Source: Winslowiella toletana (lineage in GTDB: Bacteria; Pseudomonadota; Gammaproteobacteria; Enterobacterales; Enterobacteriaceae). Taken from it: a stretch of DNA of 64,000 nt. Under the pieces are notes generated by a model, which saw nothing but the letters and a program-made list of their open reading frames with translations, ran no database searches and was not told where the DNA came from. Every line of letters starts with the position of its first letter. Within the stretch, counting starts at the first letter, position 1. Below, in pieces: positions 47,071 through 56,045 of this stretch. Position numbers and translations under genes: made by a program. The stretch lies in NCBI RefSeq assembly GCF_017875465.1, contig NZ_JAGGMQ010000001.1, forward strand, positions 2,790,001 through 2,854,000, in the 5' to 3' direction.

Positions 47071-47979
47071 ATGCTGAGTTTGTCGCAACGCGAGCATCGT
47101 CAGGCATGGGTACTGCTAGTACCCATGCTGGTTGTGATGTTTCTGCTTACCGCCTGGCCGCTGGGCCGCACCATCTGGTTAAGTTTTACTGATGCTGCGC
47201 TGATTGGCAGTGGCACATCGCCGCTGTATATCGGGTTTGAAAACTATGTCTATGCCTTAACCGATGCCGATTTTCAGGCGTCGATTCTGCGCACCCTCTG
47301 GTTTACGCTGGTTTCGGTGGCAGTTGAGGGGGTGATCGGCGTGCTGGTGGCGCTGTTACTCAATCAGAAATTCCATGGCCGCAACCTGCTGCGGGTGCTG
47401 GTGATTCTGCCATGGGCGCTGCCAACCATTGTTAACGCGATGATGTGGCGCCTTAACTTCAACCCTGATTACGGCAGCATTAACGCCATGCTGACGCAGC
47501 TGGGGATTATCGACAACTATCGCAGCTGGCTGGGTTCGCCGGATTCGGCGCTGAATGCGGTGATGCTGGCCGATATCTGGAAAAACTATCCGCTGGTGAC
47601 GCTGCTGGTACTGGCGGCGTTGCAGTCGATTCCTGAGGATCTGTATGAAGCCGCGCGGCTGGATGGCGCTTCGGCGTGGCGTCGTTTTCGCGCGATTACT
47701 TTTCCGGCGATCGTCGCCCCGCTAAGTGTGGCGCTGGTATTGCGTACCATTGATGCTTTTAAGATTTTCGACATCATCTATGTGATGACGCGCGGCGGTC
47801 CGGTCGACAGCACCAAAACCCTCAGTTTCTTTGTCTATCAGGAGTCGTTCAGCTATCTGCGTGCGGGTAGCGGCGCGGCTTACGCCATCCTGATGACCCT
47901 GATGTGTGCGGTGCTGATCGCTATCTATATGACCATGCTGCTGCGTCAGCGCCGCCGGAGTACCGCCGATGAAACGTAA
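47071..47979 (+). CDS. ABC sugar permease (MalF/UgpA type)
   Basis: This 302-residue inner-membrane protein has six helices. The EAA loop that docks on the ATPase reads PEDLYEAARLDGASAWRRFRAITFP. The opening AWVLLVPMLVVMFLLTAWPLGRTIWLSFTD is typical of the first sugar permease. AAGGA precedes the ATG nine bases after the binding-protein stop. It overlaps the second permease by 11 bases. Confidence 0.9.
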   Translation: MLSLSQREHRQAWVLLVPMLVVMFLLTAWPLGRTIWLSFTDAALIGSGTSPLYIGFENYVYALTDADFQASILRTLWFTLVSVAVEGVIGVLVALLLNQKFHGRNLLRVLVILPWALPTIVNAMMWRLNFNPDYGSINAMLTQLGIIDNYRSWLGSPDSALNAVMLADIWKNYPLVTLLVLAALQSIPEDLYEAARLDGASAWRRFRAITFPAIVAPLSVALVLRTIDAFKIFDIIYVMTRGGPVDSTKTLSFFVYQESFSYLRAGSGAAYAILMTLMCAVLIAIYMTMLLRQRRRSTADET

Positions 47980-48808
47980 AATCCGTACGCTGTTGCGCTA
48001 TGCCGCGGCGCTGCTGGTAGCCGCCTCAATCCTCGGGCCAATGCTGTGGCTGTTTCTGATGAGCGTCAGTTCAACCAGCGATCTCACCCGCATTCCGCTG
48101 GAATGGCTGCCGCGTCAGTGGGACTTCAGCCGTTACGCGCAGCTGGTATCGCTGGATGCCGATCAGCCTGGCGCGCTGTTCCTGCATGCGCTGTGGAACA
48201 GCCTGCTGGTGGCGACCGGCGCAACGGCGGTTTCACTGCTGCTGGCGATCCCGGCGGCATTCAGCTTCTCGCGCTATCCGGGCCGTGATGGCTGGCTGTT
48301 TGGCAGCCTGGCGATCTATATGGTGCCGCCGGTAGCCTTTGTGTTGCCGCTCTACTTTGTGCTGCAACAGCTAAGTCTGCTCAACACCCATCTCGGCCTG
48401 GTGCTGGTTTACTGCTCGCTGATCCTGCCATTTCTTACCTGGATGCTGAAAAATCAGTTCGACGCCTTACCGCTGGATATTGAACAGGCGGCGCGGCTCG
48501 ACGGTTTGCGCGTCTGGCAGGTGCTGCTGCGTATTACACTGCCACTGGCGAAGCCGGTGCTGGGCGCTTCGGCGCTGTTTGGCTGGCTGCTGGCGTGGGA
48601 TGAGTTTTTCTACGCGCTGCTGTTTACCAGCAATATTCAGGCGCAGACCTTGCCGGTGACGATTGCCGGTTTCACCGCCGGACGCGCTACTGATGATGGA
48701 CTGATTGCCGCCGTCGGGATTATGGCGTCGGTTCCGCCACTGTTGATCGCCATCTGGTTACAGAAAACGCTGGTTAGCGGTCTGGCCAGCGGCGGCAGTA
48801 AGGGTTAA
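47969..48808 (+). CDS. ABC sugar permease (MalG/UgpE type)
   Basis: The 279-residue second permease has six helices, with the EAA loop LDIEQAARLDGLRVWQVLLRITLPLAKP and the family feature WDEFFYALLFTS. It forms the heterodimeric channel with the preceding permease. The kinase gene begins two bases after its stop, so the kinase is translated in step with the transporter. Confidence 0.9.
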   Translation: MKRKIRTLLRYAAALLVAASILGPMLWLFLMSVSSTSDLTRIPLEWLPRQWDFSRYAQLVSLDADQPGALFLHALWNSLLVATGATAVSLLLAIPAAFSFSRYPGRDGWLFGSLAIYMVPPVAFVLPLYFVLQQLSLLNTHLGLVLVYCSLILPFLTWMLKNQFDALPLDIEQAARLDGLRVWQVLLRITLPLAKPVLGASALFGWLLAWDEFFYALLFTSNIQAQTLPVTIAGFTAGRATDDGLIAAVGIMASVPPLLIAIWLQKTLVSGLASGGSKG

Positions 48809-48810
48809 GC

Positions 48811-49758
48811 ATGGACAGAACAATTAACGCCACGCTGTATGTGGTGGGCAACATTAACGTCGATTTAATTATGAGCACGCTGCACCACTGGCCTGCGCCG
48901 GGTACGGAAACCATGCTGGAGCACAGCGAGCTGCGCCCTGGTGGCTCAGCCGGTAACTGCGCGCTGGCGCTGGCGGCGATGCATGTGCCGCATCGCGCCG
49001 TCGCTAATCAGGGTTGCGATGGTTTCGCCAGCTGGCTGGCGGGATATTTTGCCGACAGCGCCACGCACTGGCCGCGCTATCAGTGTGAAACGTCGCTGAC
49101 AGTGGCGGTGACCCATCCCGATAAAGAGCGTTCGTTTATCAGCAATCAGGGCCATATCGTACGTCTGACGGCGGAAGATGTGTTGCAGCAACTGCCATTG
49201 CGCGCGCAGCCCGGCGATATCGTGCTGCTGTGCGGCGCCTTTCTCTGCACCACGCTGTTTGCCGCTTATCCGCAGCTGTTAGCCACGCTGCAACAGCGCG
49301 GGTTTGTGGTGGCGGTGGATACCGGCTGGCCGCCGCAGGCGTGGAGTGATGACTTGCGCCAGCAGCTTCGCAGCTGGCTGGCAGATTGCGATTATCTGCT
49401 GCTGAATGAAGTGGAAACCCTGGGTTTTGCCGGTCTGCCGACGCTGGAAGCCTGCGCACAGGCGCTGGCGGCGCAGCTGAGCGGCAAGGGCGCCTGCGTG
49501 GTGAAGTGCGGCAGTGATGGCGCGCAGCTGTGGCAGCCGGATGGTCATTTGCAGGTGGCGGCGCGGGCGATCGAGGTGATTGACACCATTGGCGCCGGTG
49601 ACAGTTTTAACGCCGGATTTCTCAGCGCTCTGCTGTGCGGCGAACCGCATCAGCTGGCGCTCCAGTGGGGCATCGAAGTGGCGGCCCATGCGATCAGCAG
49701 TTCTCCGCGTCAGTACCCTGACTGGCAGACCCTGCAACAACGAATTAAGGAGTGCTGA
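48811..49758 (+). CDS. PfkB-family carbohydrate kinase
   Basis: The 315-residue protein has the ribokinase fold. The N-terminal GNINVDLIMSTLHHWPAPGTE and GGSAGNCALALAAM bind sugar. The C-terminal signature DTIGAGDSFNAGFLSAL carries the catalytic Asp and anion hole. It probably phosphorylates the sugar imported by the neighbouring ABC system; ABC import leaves the sugar unphosphorylated, so such a kinase is needed. The substrate could be a ketose, ribose-like sugar or nucleoside; sequence alone does not decide. It lies inside the operon between permease and ATPase genes. Confidence 0.87.
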   Translation: MDRTINATLYVVGNINVDLIMSTLHHWPAPGTETMLEHSELRPGGSAGNCALALAAMHVPHRAVANQGCDGFASWLAGYFADSATHWPRYQCETSLTVAVTHPDKERSFISNQGHIVRLTAEDVLQQLPLRAQPGDIVLLCGAFLCTTLFAAYPQLLATLQQRGFVVAVDTGWPPQAWSDDLRQQLRSWLADCDYLLLNEVETLGFAGLPTLEACAQALAAQLSGKGACVVKCGSDGAQLWQPDGHLQVAARAIEVIDTIGAGDSFNAGFLSALLCGEPHQLALQWGIEVAAHAISSSPRQYPDWQTLQQRIKEC

Positions 49759-49761
49759 GCC

Positions 49762-50850
49762 ATGGCCAGCGTAGAACTTGTTAAAGTAGCCAAGCGCTAT
49801 GGCAAACAGACGGTGCTGAATCCGCTGGATCTCACCATCCCTGACGGCAGTTTCACCGTTTTAGTCGGACCTTCCGGCTGTGGCAAATCGACCCTGTTAC
49901 GTCTGCTGGCCGGGCTGGAGACGCTGTCGGCTGGCACGATCCTGATGGATAACCGGCCGATCAACGATCTTGATCCGGCGGATCGCGATATGGCGATGGT
50001 ATTCCAGAGCTATGCGCTCTACCCGCATTTAACCGTGGCGGAGAATCTGGCGTTTCATATGCAGGTGAAGAAGATCAAACGCGAAGAGCAGCAAACCCGG
50101 GTCGCGCGTATTGCCGCGATCCTTGGCATTGATAAGCTGCTTGCTCGCTATCCGCGTGCGCTCTCCGGCGGCCAGCGCCAGCGCGTGGCGATGGGGCGAG
50201 CCATGGTGCGCAATCCGCAGGTGTTTCTGTTCGATGAGCCGCTATCTAACCTGGATGCCCAGCTGCGGATGGAGTTACGCGCCGAGATCAAATCACTGCA
50301 TCAGCGCTTTAAAACCACCATGGTGTATGTCACGCACGATCAGGTGGAAGCGATGACGCTGGCGGATCAGATTGTGGTGATGCGCGATGGGCTGATCGTC
50401 CAGCAGGGCGCGCCGCTGGCGATCTATGATCGTCCGGTCAATACTTTTGTCGCACGCTTTATTGGATCGCCGCCCATGAACCTGCTGGAAGGCACACTGC
50501 TGAGCCACGGCGGACAGCCCGGAGTGAGCTGTGGCGAGCTGTGGTTCGCTCTGCCCGCAAAGTGGCATGCCGCCGCTGCGGCGCAGGGGGATAAGCCGGT
50601 GATTATCGGCATCCGCCCGCACGATTTTATGCTGGACAGCCGTATTGGCGATCTGCCCGCCGCCACCTTAATCGTCTCCGAGGTGACCGGTGAAGCAAGC
50701 CTGCTGCATCTTGACTGGCGCGGCTTTGCGCTGCATGTGCAGTGCGCCGGACGGGTGGCGACGCAGCCAGGTGAATCACTGCAGCTGGCCATCAAAGCGG
50801 AAAAAATGCATCTGTTTGATGCCGCCAGTGGCCAGCGTTTAATCGACTAA
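49762..50850 (+). CDS. ABC sugar transporter ATPase (MalK/UgpC type)
   Basis: The 362-residue ATPase has Walker A GPSGCGKST, Q-loop FQSYALYPHLTVAENL, signature LSGGQRQRVAMGRAMV, Walker B VFLFDEPLSNLD and the switch His in YVTHDQVEAM. A C-terminal TOBE regulatory domain follows (IIGIRPHDF). It powers the two permeases. GGAG precedes the ATG, and the kinase stop is four bases upstream. This is the last gene of the operon, and no dedicated hydrolase or isomerase follows. Confidence 0.92.
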   Translation: MASVELVKVAKRYGKQTVLNPLDLTIPDGSFTVLVGPSGCGKSTLLRLLAGLETLSAGTILMDNRPINDLDPADRDMAMVFQSYALYPHLTVAENLAFHMQVKKIKREEQQTRVARIAAILGIDKLLARYPRALSGGQRQRVAMGRAMVRNPQVFLFDEPLSNLDAQLRMELRAEIKSLHQRFKTTMVYVTHDQVEAMTLADQIVVMRDGLIVQQGAPLAIYDRPVNTFVARFIGSPPMNLLEGTLLSHGGQPGVSCGELWFALPAKWHAAAAAQGDKPVIIGIRPHDFMLDSRIGDLPAATLIVSEVTGEASLLHLDWRGFALHVQCAGRVATQPGESLQLAIKAEKMHLFDAASGQRLID

Positions 50851-50930
50851 ATGTCATTCGCCTGGCAGTACGTGCGCTGCCAGATGAATTTAATTGCATC
50901 TCCGCCAGCGCCTCGCTACCATCAAAATAA

Positions 50931-50946
50931 CTGGTTAAAATTACAG
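50931..50946 (+). promoter_or_regulatory. LexA (SOS) box before qnr
   Basis: CTGGTTAAAATTACAG has the CTG-N10-CAG form of the LexA site and ends five bases before the qnr start. It strongly resembles the LexA box known upstream of plasmid qnrB genes. SOS induction of this gene is therefore likely. Confidence 0.7.
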
Positions 50947-50951
50947 GTATA

Positions 50952-51602
50952 ATGATGGCGAAGTTGCTGTTGCGTGATGAAAAGATTGAACGTAATCGCT
51001 TTAGCGGTGAAAAGATTGCCGATGCGGTATTTATTAACTGCGATTTCTCCTCTGCCGACCTGACGGATACGCAGTTTACGGATACGCAGTTTTATCATCG
51101 TGACAGCGAGCTGGGCTGCAACTTCAGTCGGGCAAACTTAAAGGACGCCAGTTTTACCCGCTGCGATCTGTCGATGAGCAACTTCAGCTATGCCAGTCTG
51201 CTGGGTGTTGAGATCCGCGAATCGATGTTGCAGGGCGCGGATTTTCGCAACGCCAGCTTTATGAATCTGATTGCGCCAAAAGTGTGGTTTTGCAGCGCCT
51301 TTATCACGAAGAGCAACCTGAGCTACGCCAATTTCGCCAATGTGGTGCTGGAAAAATGTGAACTATGGGAAAACCGCTGGACCGGCACCCAGGTGGCGGG
51401 CGCTAAATTTAGCGGTTCCGACCTCTCAGGCGGCGAGTTTGCCTCATTTGACTGGCGCACGCTGGATGTGACGCACTGCGATCTGACCAACTCCGTTCTT
51501 GGCGAGCTGGATATCCGTTATGTGGATCTGCAAGGGGTGAAATTAGACAGCCTGCAGGCGGCGGAATTAATGGAACGTCTTGGGATTATGGTGATGGGGT
51601 AG
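50952..51602 (+). CDS. qnr: Qnr-type pentapeptide-repeat protein
   Basis: This 216-residue protein is built of pentapeptide repeats forming a right-handed four-sided helix. It matches the Qnr quinolone-resistance family along its whole length, especially QnrB: EKIERNRFSGEKI, GCNFSRANLKDASF, WFCSAFITKSNLSYANF, CELWENRW, FSGSDLSGGEF, FDWR, CDLTNS and DLQGVKLD. The QnrB family is 214-226 residues long. Qnr proteins bind DNA gyrase and topoisomerase IV and protect them from quinolones. No mobile element or integron flanks it, so it appears to be an intrinsic chromosomal gene. A LexA-like box lies immediately upstream. Two adjacent ATGs (50952 and 50955) are possible starts. Confidence 0.9.
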   Translation: MMAKLLLRDEKIERNRFSGEKIADAVFINCDFSSADLTDTQFTDTQFYHRDSELGCNFSRANLKDASFTRCDLSMSNFSYASLLGVEIRESMLQGADFRNASFMNLIAPKVWFCSAFITKSNLSYANFANVVLEKCELWENRWTGTQVAGAKFSGSDLSGGEFASFDWRTLDVTHCDLTNSVLGELDIRYVDLQGVKLDSLQAAELMERLGIMVMG

Positions 51603-51618
51603 GGGCTGCTATCCAGAC

Positions 51619-51686
51619 GGGAGCTGATAACGGCTCCCCTACGGTTTTCAGCTATTCCCGTCGTAGGGGCGGCGTTTTCGCCGCCC
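51619..51686. repeat. Two palindromic REP-like elements after qnr
   Basis: Hairpins with arms GGGAGCTG/CGGCTCCC (51619-51638, one G:T pair) and GGGCGGCG/CGCCGCCC with TTTT loop (51667-51686) belong to the dispersed family. The flanks CCCCTACGG and CGTAGGGG are those seen in the other copies. Confidence 0.8.
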
Positions 51687-51790
51687 ATGCCAATAGTTTG
51701 CACCATACTTTCATGCACACGAAACCCTCTTTCCAGCAGCCTGAAACTTTTATGCTATTGTTAAAACTGACGGTTTTTGGCAGAGCATTC

Positions 51791-52555
51791 ATGACGACCA
51801 CAGTAAATTTTTCTTTCGCCTCGCGACCTTTAATCCCTTATGCCCAGGACTATCTGCACGGTGCTTTTGAGCCAATGCATCAGCATAACTGCGCCCAGTT
51901 GATTCATACGCTAAGCGGTGTGGTGCGGGTAGAAACCGCACAGGGAAACTGGATAGTGCCGCCTGGCCGTGGTGTCTGGCTGCCGGCGGGCACCGAACAT
52001 GCATTGCAGATTACCGGTCAGGTGGCGGCGCGGACGCTGTTTATCGACTCACTGGCGCGGGCGGATTTACCGGCCAGCTGCCGGGTAGTGCAGGTCTCGC
52101 CGCTGCTGCGTGAACTGATTATTAATGCGCTGGATCTGCCGGAAAGCTATCGGCCCAATAGCCGCGCGGAACGCATCTATGAGCTGATCCTGGATGAGAT
52201 TCGGGTGATGTCGGAGCTGCCGTTTTATCTGCCGCAACCGCAAAGCGCCAGATTAATGCAGTTGTGTCAGCAGGTACGCGCCGTGCCGGGCGAAAGCTGG
52301 TCGCTGGAGCAGGCTGCCGATCGCTTAAACATCAGCAGCCGCACCCTGTCGCGCCATTTTAAGCGCGAAACCGGCTTGCAGTTTAGCGACTGGGTAAGAC
52401 GCGCCAGGCTGCTGTCAGCGCTGACGCGTCTGGCGCAGGGGGAATCGGTGCTGCGGGTTTCGCTCGATCTCGGCTACGAAAGCCATAGCGCCTTTAGCGC
52501 CATGTTTCGCCGTATCCTTGGCGTTTCGCCCAGCGACTATTTCCCGTTGAAGTAG
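51791..52555 (+). CDS. AraC-family regulator with cupin domain
   Basis: The protein of 254 residues has an N-terminal cupin sensor (GAFEPMHQHNCAQLIHTLSG, and PPGRGVWLPAGTEHAL, both with clustered His). The C-terminal AraC domain contains WSLEQAADRLNISSRTLSRH and ESVLRVSLDLGYESHSAFSA. The frame extends upstream to 51698, but the ATG at 51791 begins a normal family N-terminus; the ribosome site is weak. It converges on leuA with a 19-base overlap of the coding ends. The target is unknown. Confidence 0.83.
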   Translation: MTTTVNFSFASRPLIPYAQDYLHGAFEPMHQHNCAQLIHTLSGVVRVETAQGNWIVPPGRGVWLPAGTEHALQITGQVAARTLFIDSLARADLPASCRVVQVSPLLRELIINALDLPESYRPNSRAERIYELILDEIRVMSELPFYLPQPQSARLMQLCQQVRAVPGESWSLEQAADRLNISSRTLSRHFKRETGLQFSDWVRRARLLSALTRLAQGESVLRVSLDLGYESHSAFSAMFRRILGVSPSDYFPLK

Positions 52556-54228
52556 TTCTGCTGTTGCAGATGGCTGCTCAGCGCATTTAACAACGCCTGT
52601 AATGATGCGCGCGCCACATCGTTATCAATGCCGACCCCCCAGGCCGCCTGATTATCGGCAAAAGTACAGCGAATATAAGCCACCGACCGGCTGTCGCTGC
52701 GCTGTCCAAGGGTATGTTCATGGTAGTCCTGAATCGATAGTGGCAGATCGAACGCCTGGCTCAGCGCCTCTGCTGCTCCTGACAGCAGGCCGTTGCCCTG
52801 GCCCTGAATGGCTTTACGTTGCTCACCCAGCAGCAGTTCAGCGCTGAATTTCAGCTGGCCGTTAGCCTGGCTCTGGCTGCGGTATTCGCCCAGCGCCAGC
52901 GGCATCGGATCGCGCAGACCATACGCTTCACGGAACAGCTGCCAGATACTGGCCTGCGTCATCTCTTTGCCGTGGCCGTCAGTTTGCTCCTGTACCCGGC
53001 GGCTAAAGTCCTGTTGCAGGGTACGCGGCAGCGACAGGCCGTGATTCTGCTCAATCATCCACGCGGCGCCGCTTTTGCCTGACTGGCTGTTAACGCGGAT
53101 CACCGCTTCATAGCTGCATCCGATATCGGCCGGGTCGAGAGGCAGATAGGGCACTTCCCACCGCGCATCCTGCTGCTGCTGACGGGCGGCAAAGCCCTTT
53201 TTAATCGCATCCTGGTGCGAGCCGGAGAAGGCGGTAAACACCAGTTCACCGGCATAGGGATGACGCGGATGTACCGGCAACTGATTGCACTGCTCGACGA
53301 CATCGACAACCTGTTTGATCTGGCTGAAATCGAGATTCGGCGGCACGCCCTGGGTATAGAGATTCAGCGCCAGCGTCACCAGGTCAACATTGCCGGTGCG
53401 CTCGCCGTTGCCAAACAGGCAACCTTCAACGCGGTCGGCGCCAGCCAGCAGCGCCAGTTCGGCGCAGGCAATACCGGTGCCGCGGTCATTATGCGGATGG
53501 ACGCTGATACAGACCTGCGCACGCTGCGAAAAGTGGCGGCAGAAATACTCAATCTGGTCGGCGTAAACGTTCGGCGTGCTGACTTCGACGGTGGCGGGTA
53601 AGTTGATAATCATCGGCCGTTCGGCGCACGGCTGCCAGATTTCCGCCACCGCTTCACAAATTTCAAGCGCGAAATCGGCTTCGGTAAAACAGAAGGTTTC
53701 CGGTGAATATTCAAAGGTCCAGTTTGTCTCCGGCTGCGCGGCGCACTGCTGACGAATCTGCTTCGTTGCGCTGACCGCCAGCTGGATAATGTCCTCTCTG
53801 CTCTGGCGGAACACCAGACGGCGGAACACCGGCGCAGTGGCGTTATACAGGTGCAGCGTGGCGTTTTTTGCCCCCTGCAAGGCCGCAAACGTGCGTTCAA
53901 TCAGGTCGGCACGCGCCTGGGTCAGCACCTGAACTGACACATCATCCGGGATGCGCTGCTCTTCAATCAGCTGACGCACAAAATTGAAATCGGTTTGTGA
54001 AGCGGAGGGGAACGCCACTTCGATCTCTTTAAAGCCACATTGCAGCAGCAGTTCCCAGAACAGCAGCTTACGCGCGCTGTCCATCGGCTCCGCCAGCGCC
54101 TGATTACCGTCACGCAGATCGGTAGAGAGCCAGCGCGGCGCGCGGGTCAGGGTATTGTCAGGCCACTGACGGGCATCCAGTTTCAGTGGGGGGAAAGGGC
54201 GGTATTTTCCTGCGGGTTGCGTCAGCAT
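52537..54228 (-). CDS. leuA: 2-isopropylmalate synthase, type 2 (Pseudomonas-like LeuA)
   Basis: The 563-residue enzyme condenses acetyl-CoA with 2-ketoisovalerate, the first step of leucine synthesis. Catalytic-domain motifs are STDLRDGNQALAEPMD (metal Asp), SVHPHNDRGTGIA (metal His pair) and FGNGERTGNVDLVTLA. A C-terminal regulatory domain follows near residue 430. It is the long form typical of Pseudomonas and actinobacteria, not the 523-residue enteric LeuA. It also stands alone without leuBCD. The start at 54228 has AGGAA upstream; earlier in-frame starts lack a site. It is divergent from dhaK and may be an extra, acquired synthase. Confidence 0.88.
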   Translation of the reverse strand: MLTQPAGKYRPFPPLKLDARQWPDNTLTRAPRWLSTDLRDGNQALAEPMDSARKLLFWELLLQCGFKEIEVAFPSASQTDFNFVRQLIEEQRIPDDVSVQVLTQARADLIERTFAALQGAKNATLHLYNATAPVFRRLVFRQSREDIIQLAVSATKQIRQQCAAQPETNWTFEYSPETFCFTEADFALEICEAVAEIWQPCAERPMIINLPATVEVSTPNVYADQIEYFCRHFSQRAQVCISVHPHNDRGTGIACAELALLAGADRVEGCLFGNGERTGNVDLVTLALNLYTQGVPPNLDFSQIKQVVDVVEQCNQLPVHPRHPYAGELVFTAFSGSHQDAIKKGFAARQQQQDARWEVPYLPLDPADIGCSYEAVIRVNSQSGKSGAAWMIEQNHGLSLPRTLQQDFSRRVQEQTDGHGKEMTQASIWQLFREAYGLRDPMPLALGEYRSQSQANGQLKFSAELLLGEQRKAIQGQGNGLLSGAAEALSQAFDLPLSIQDYHEHTLGQRSDSRSVAYIRCTFADNQAAWGVGIDNDVARASLQALLNALSSHLQQQNYFNGK

Positions 54229-54370
54229 AAGGTTTTCCTGATTTATGGCGTATCCCCCATTTTTAATCAAAAGCGCGGCGGCAATCTCGCGCATAACTGA
54301 CAATCACTAACTTATTCAGGACAACTGTTGTCTACCTTTAGTCATAGTCCAACACCTTGAGAGGATTTCG

Positions 54371-56014
54371 ATGAATCAGTTTTTTATGAACGAAAAAAGC
54401 GATCTGGTGAATGAAGCGATTGAAGGGGCGCTGATCAGCACGCCATTTCATAACCTGAGCAAGCTGGAGGTAGACGCGGATATTCGTGTAGTGGTGCGCA
54501 ACGACTGGGATAAAAGCAAAGTAGCGCTGATCTCTGGCGGCGGTTCCGGTCACGAACCGGCGCATGTCGGCTTTGTCGGCAAAGGGATGCTGACCGCGGC
54601 GGTGTGTGGCGATATCTTTGCTTCGCCAAGTGTGGATGCGGTACTGACGGCGATTATCAATGTGACCGGCGATGCCGGTTGTCTGCTGATTGTAAAAAAT
54701 TATACCGGTGACCGGCTCAACTTTGGTCTGGCGGCGGAAAAAGCGAAAAAGCTCGGCTATCAGGTCGAACTGGTGATGGTCAAAGACGATATCTCGCTGC
54801 CGGACAATCCACAGCCACGCGGTATCGCCGGAACGGCTTTAGTGCATAAAATTGCCGGTTATGCCGCTGAGCAGGGGCTGGCGCTGGCGGACGTGGTGAA
54901 GCGGGCGAATCAGGCGATTGAGCAGACCAACAGTATCGGGCTGGCGTTTGGCACCTGCCATATTCCGGGCGAAGCGCGCGATGAGCGTGTTGATGCCGGG
55001 CATAGCGAGTTAGGCATGGGGATCCACGGTGAGCCGGGCGTGACGACGCTAAAAACCCAGAACAGCCGAGAAATTGTCGCCATCGTTAGCGAAAAGCTGC
55101 AACAACTGCTGACTTCCGATCAAAAAGTCGCCCTGCTCAGTAATAACCTTGGTGGTTTTTCCGCGCTGGAGATGGCGGTGCTGACGCGCGAAGTGCTGGC
55201 CTCGCCGCTGGGTGAGCAGATCACCCATCTGATTGGTCCTGCTACGCTGGTCAGCGCGCTGGATATGAAAGGTTTCTCCCTGTCGACGCTGGTGCTGGAT
55301 GCGGACACTGAACAGGCGTTACAGGCGCCGGTAGAGGCCTCTGGCTGGCAGCCGCTGGTCACCCTGCAACCGTTAAAATTGCAGCAGGGTGAGAAAGCCG
55401 CGCAGCAACTCAGCTTCCCACCGTCGGCAAATGCGCCGAACGGCGGGGTTGTCGCCACTGTCTGCGAGACGCTGATCGCGCTGGAGAGTGAACTGAACAA
55501 GCTGGATGCGCGGGTCGGTGATGGCGATACCGGCTCCACCTTTGCCGCTGGTGCGCGCAAAATTCTTAAACAACATCAACAAAATGAATTGCCGCTGGAT
55601 AAACCGGATCAGCTGCTGACGCTGGTGGGGGAACAGCTGGCGGTGGTGATGGGCGGCTCCAGCGGCGTGCTGATGTCGATTATGTTTACCTCCGCCGGGC
55701 AGAAGCTGGAGCAGGGCGAATCGCTGGCGCAGGCGCTGCAATATGGCCTGCAGCGTATGAAGCACTACGGCGGCGCGCAGGTGGGCGATCGCACCATGGT
55801 GGATGCGCTGGAACCGGCATTTAGCGCGCTGGCCGCCGGCAAAGATCTGGCCGCCGTGGCAGAGGCGGCGCGGAAAGGCGCGGATTCCACTGCAGAGATG
55901 ACCGCCGCCAAAGCCGGGCGCTCATCCTATCTGAATCAGGATAGCCTTAACGGGGTAAAAGATCCCGGCGCTTATGCGGTTGAGCAGGTGTTTGCGCGTT
56001 TGAGTCAGCCCTGA
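54371..56014 (+). CDS. Dihydroxyacetone kinase, one-chain ATP-dependent (DhaK-DhaL)
   Basis: The 547-residue enzyme joins a DhaK domain (GGGSGHEPAHVGFVGKGMLTA; the substrate-binding His in MGIHGEPG near residue 220) to a DhaL domain. The latter has KLDARVGDGDTGSTFAAGA, which binds ATP-Mg, then VGDRTMVDAL and KAGRSSYL. It phosphorylates dihydroxyacetone, or glyceraldehyde, with ATP, like the Citrobacter enzyme of 552 residues. This differs from the PTS-linked DhaKLM of E. coli. GAGGAT precedes the ATG. No glycerol dehydrogenase or regulator is adjacent. Confidence 0.92.
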   Translation: MNQFFMNEKSDLVNEAIEGALISTPFHNLSKLEVDADIRVVVRNDWDKSKVALISGGGSGHEPAHVGFVGKGMLTAAVCGDIFASPSVDAVLTAIINVTGDAGCLLIVKNYTGDRLNFGLAAEKAKKLGYQVELVMVKDDISLPDNPQPRGIAGTALVHKIAGYAAEQGLALADVVKRANQAIEQTNSIGLAFGTCHIPGEARDERVDAGHSELGMGIHGEPGVTTLKTQNSREIVAIVSEKLQQLLTSDQKVALLSNNLGGFSALEMAVLTREVLASPLGEQITHLIGPATLVSALDMKGFSLSTLVLDADTEQALQAPVEASGWQPLVTLQPLKLQQGEKAAQQLSFPPSANAPNGGVVATVCETLIALESELNKLDARVGDGDTGSTFAAGARKILKQHQQNELPLDKPDQLLTLVGEQLAVVMGGSSGVLMSIMFTSAGQKLEQGESLAQALQYGLQRMKHYGGAQVGDRTMVDALEPAFSALAAGKDLAAVAEAARKGADSTAEMTAAKAGRSSYLNQDSLNGVKDPGAYAVEQVFARLSQP

Positions 56015-56023
56015 CATATACGA

Positions 56024-56040
56024 GGGGGAGAACCTCCCCC
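56024..56040. repeat. Palindromic element after dhaK
   Basis: GGGGGAG and CTCCCCC pair around AAC ten bases after the kinase stop, with TACGT flanking on one side as in the dispersed repeats. It is probably a diverged member of that family and a terminator. Confidence 0.55.
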
Positions 56041-56045
56041 TACGT

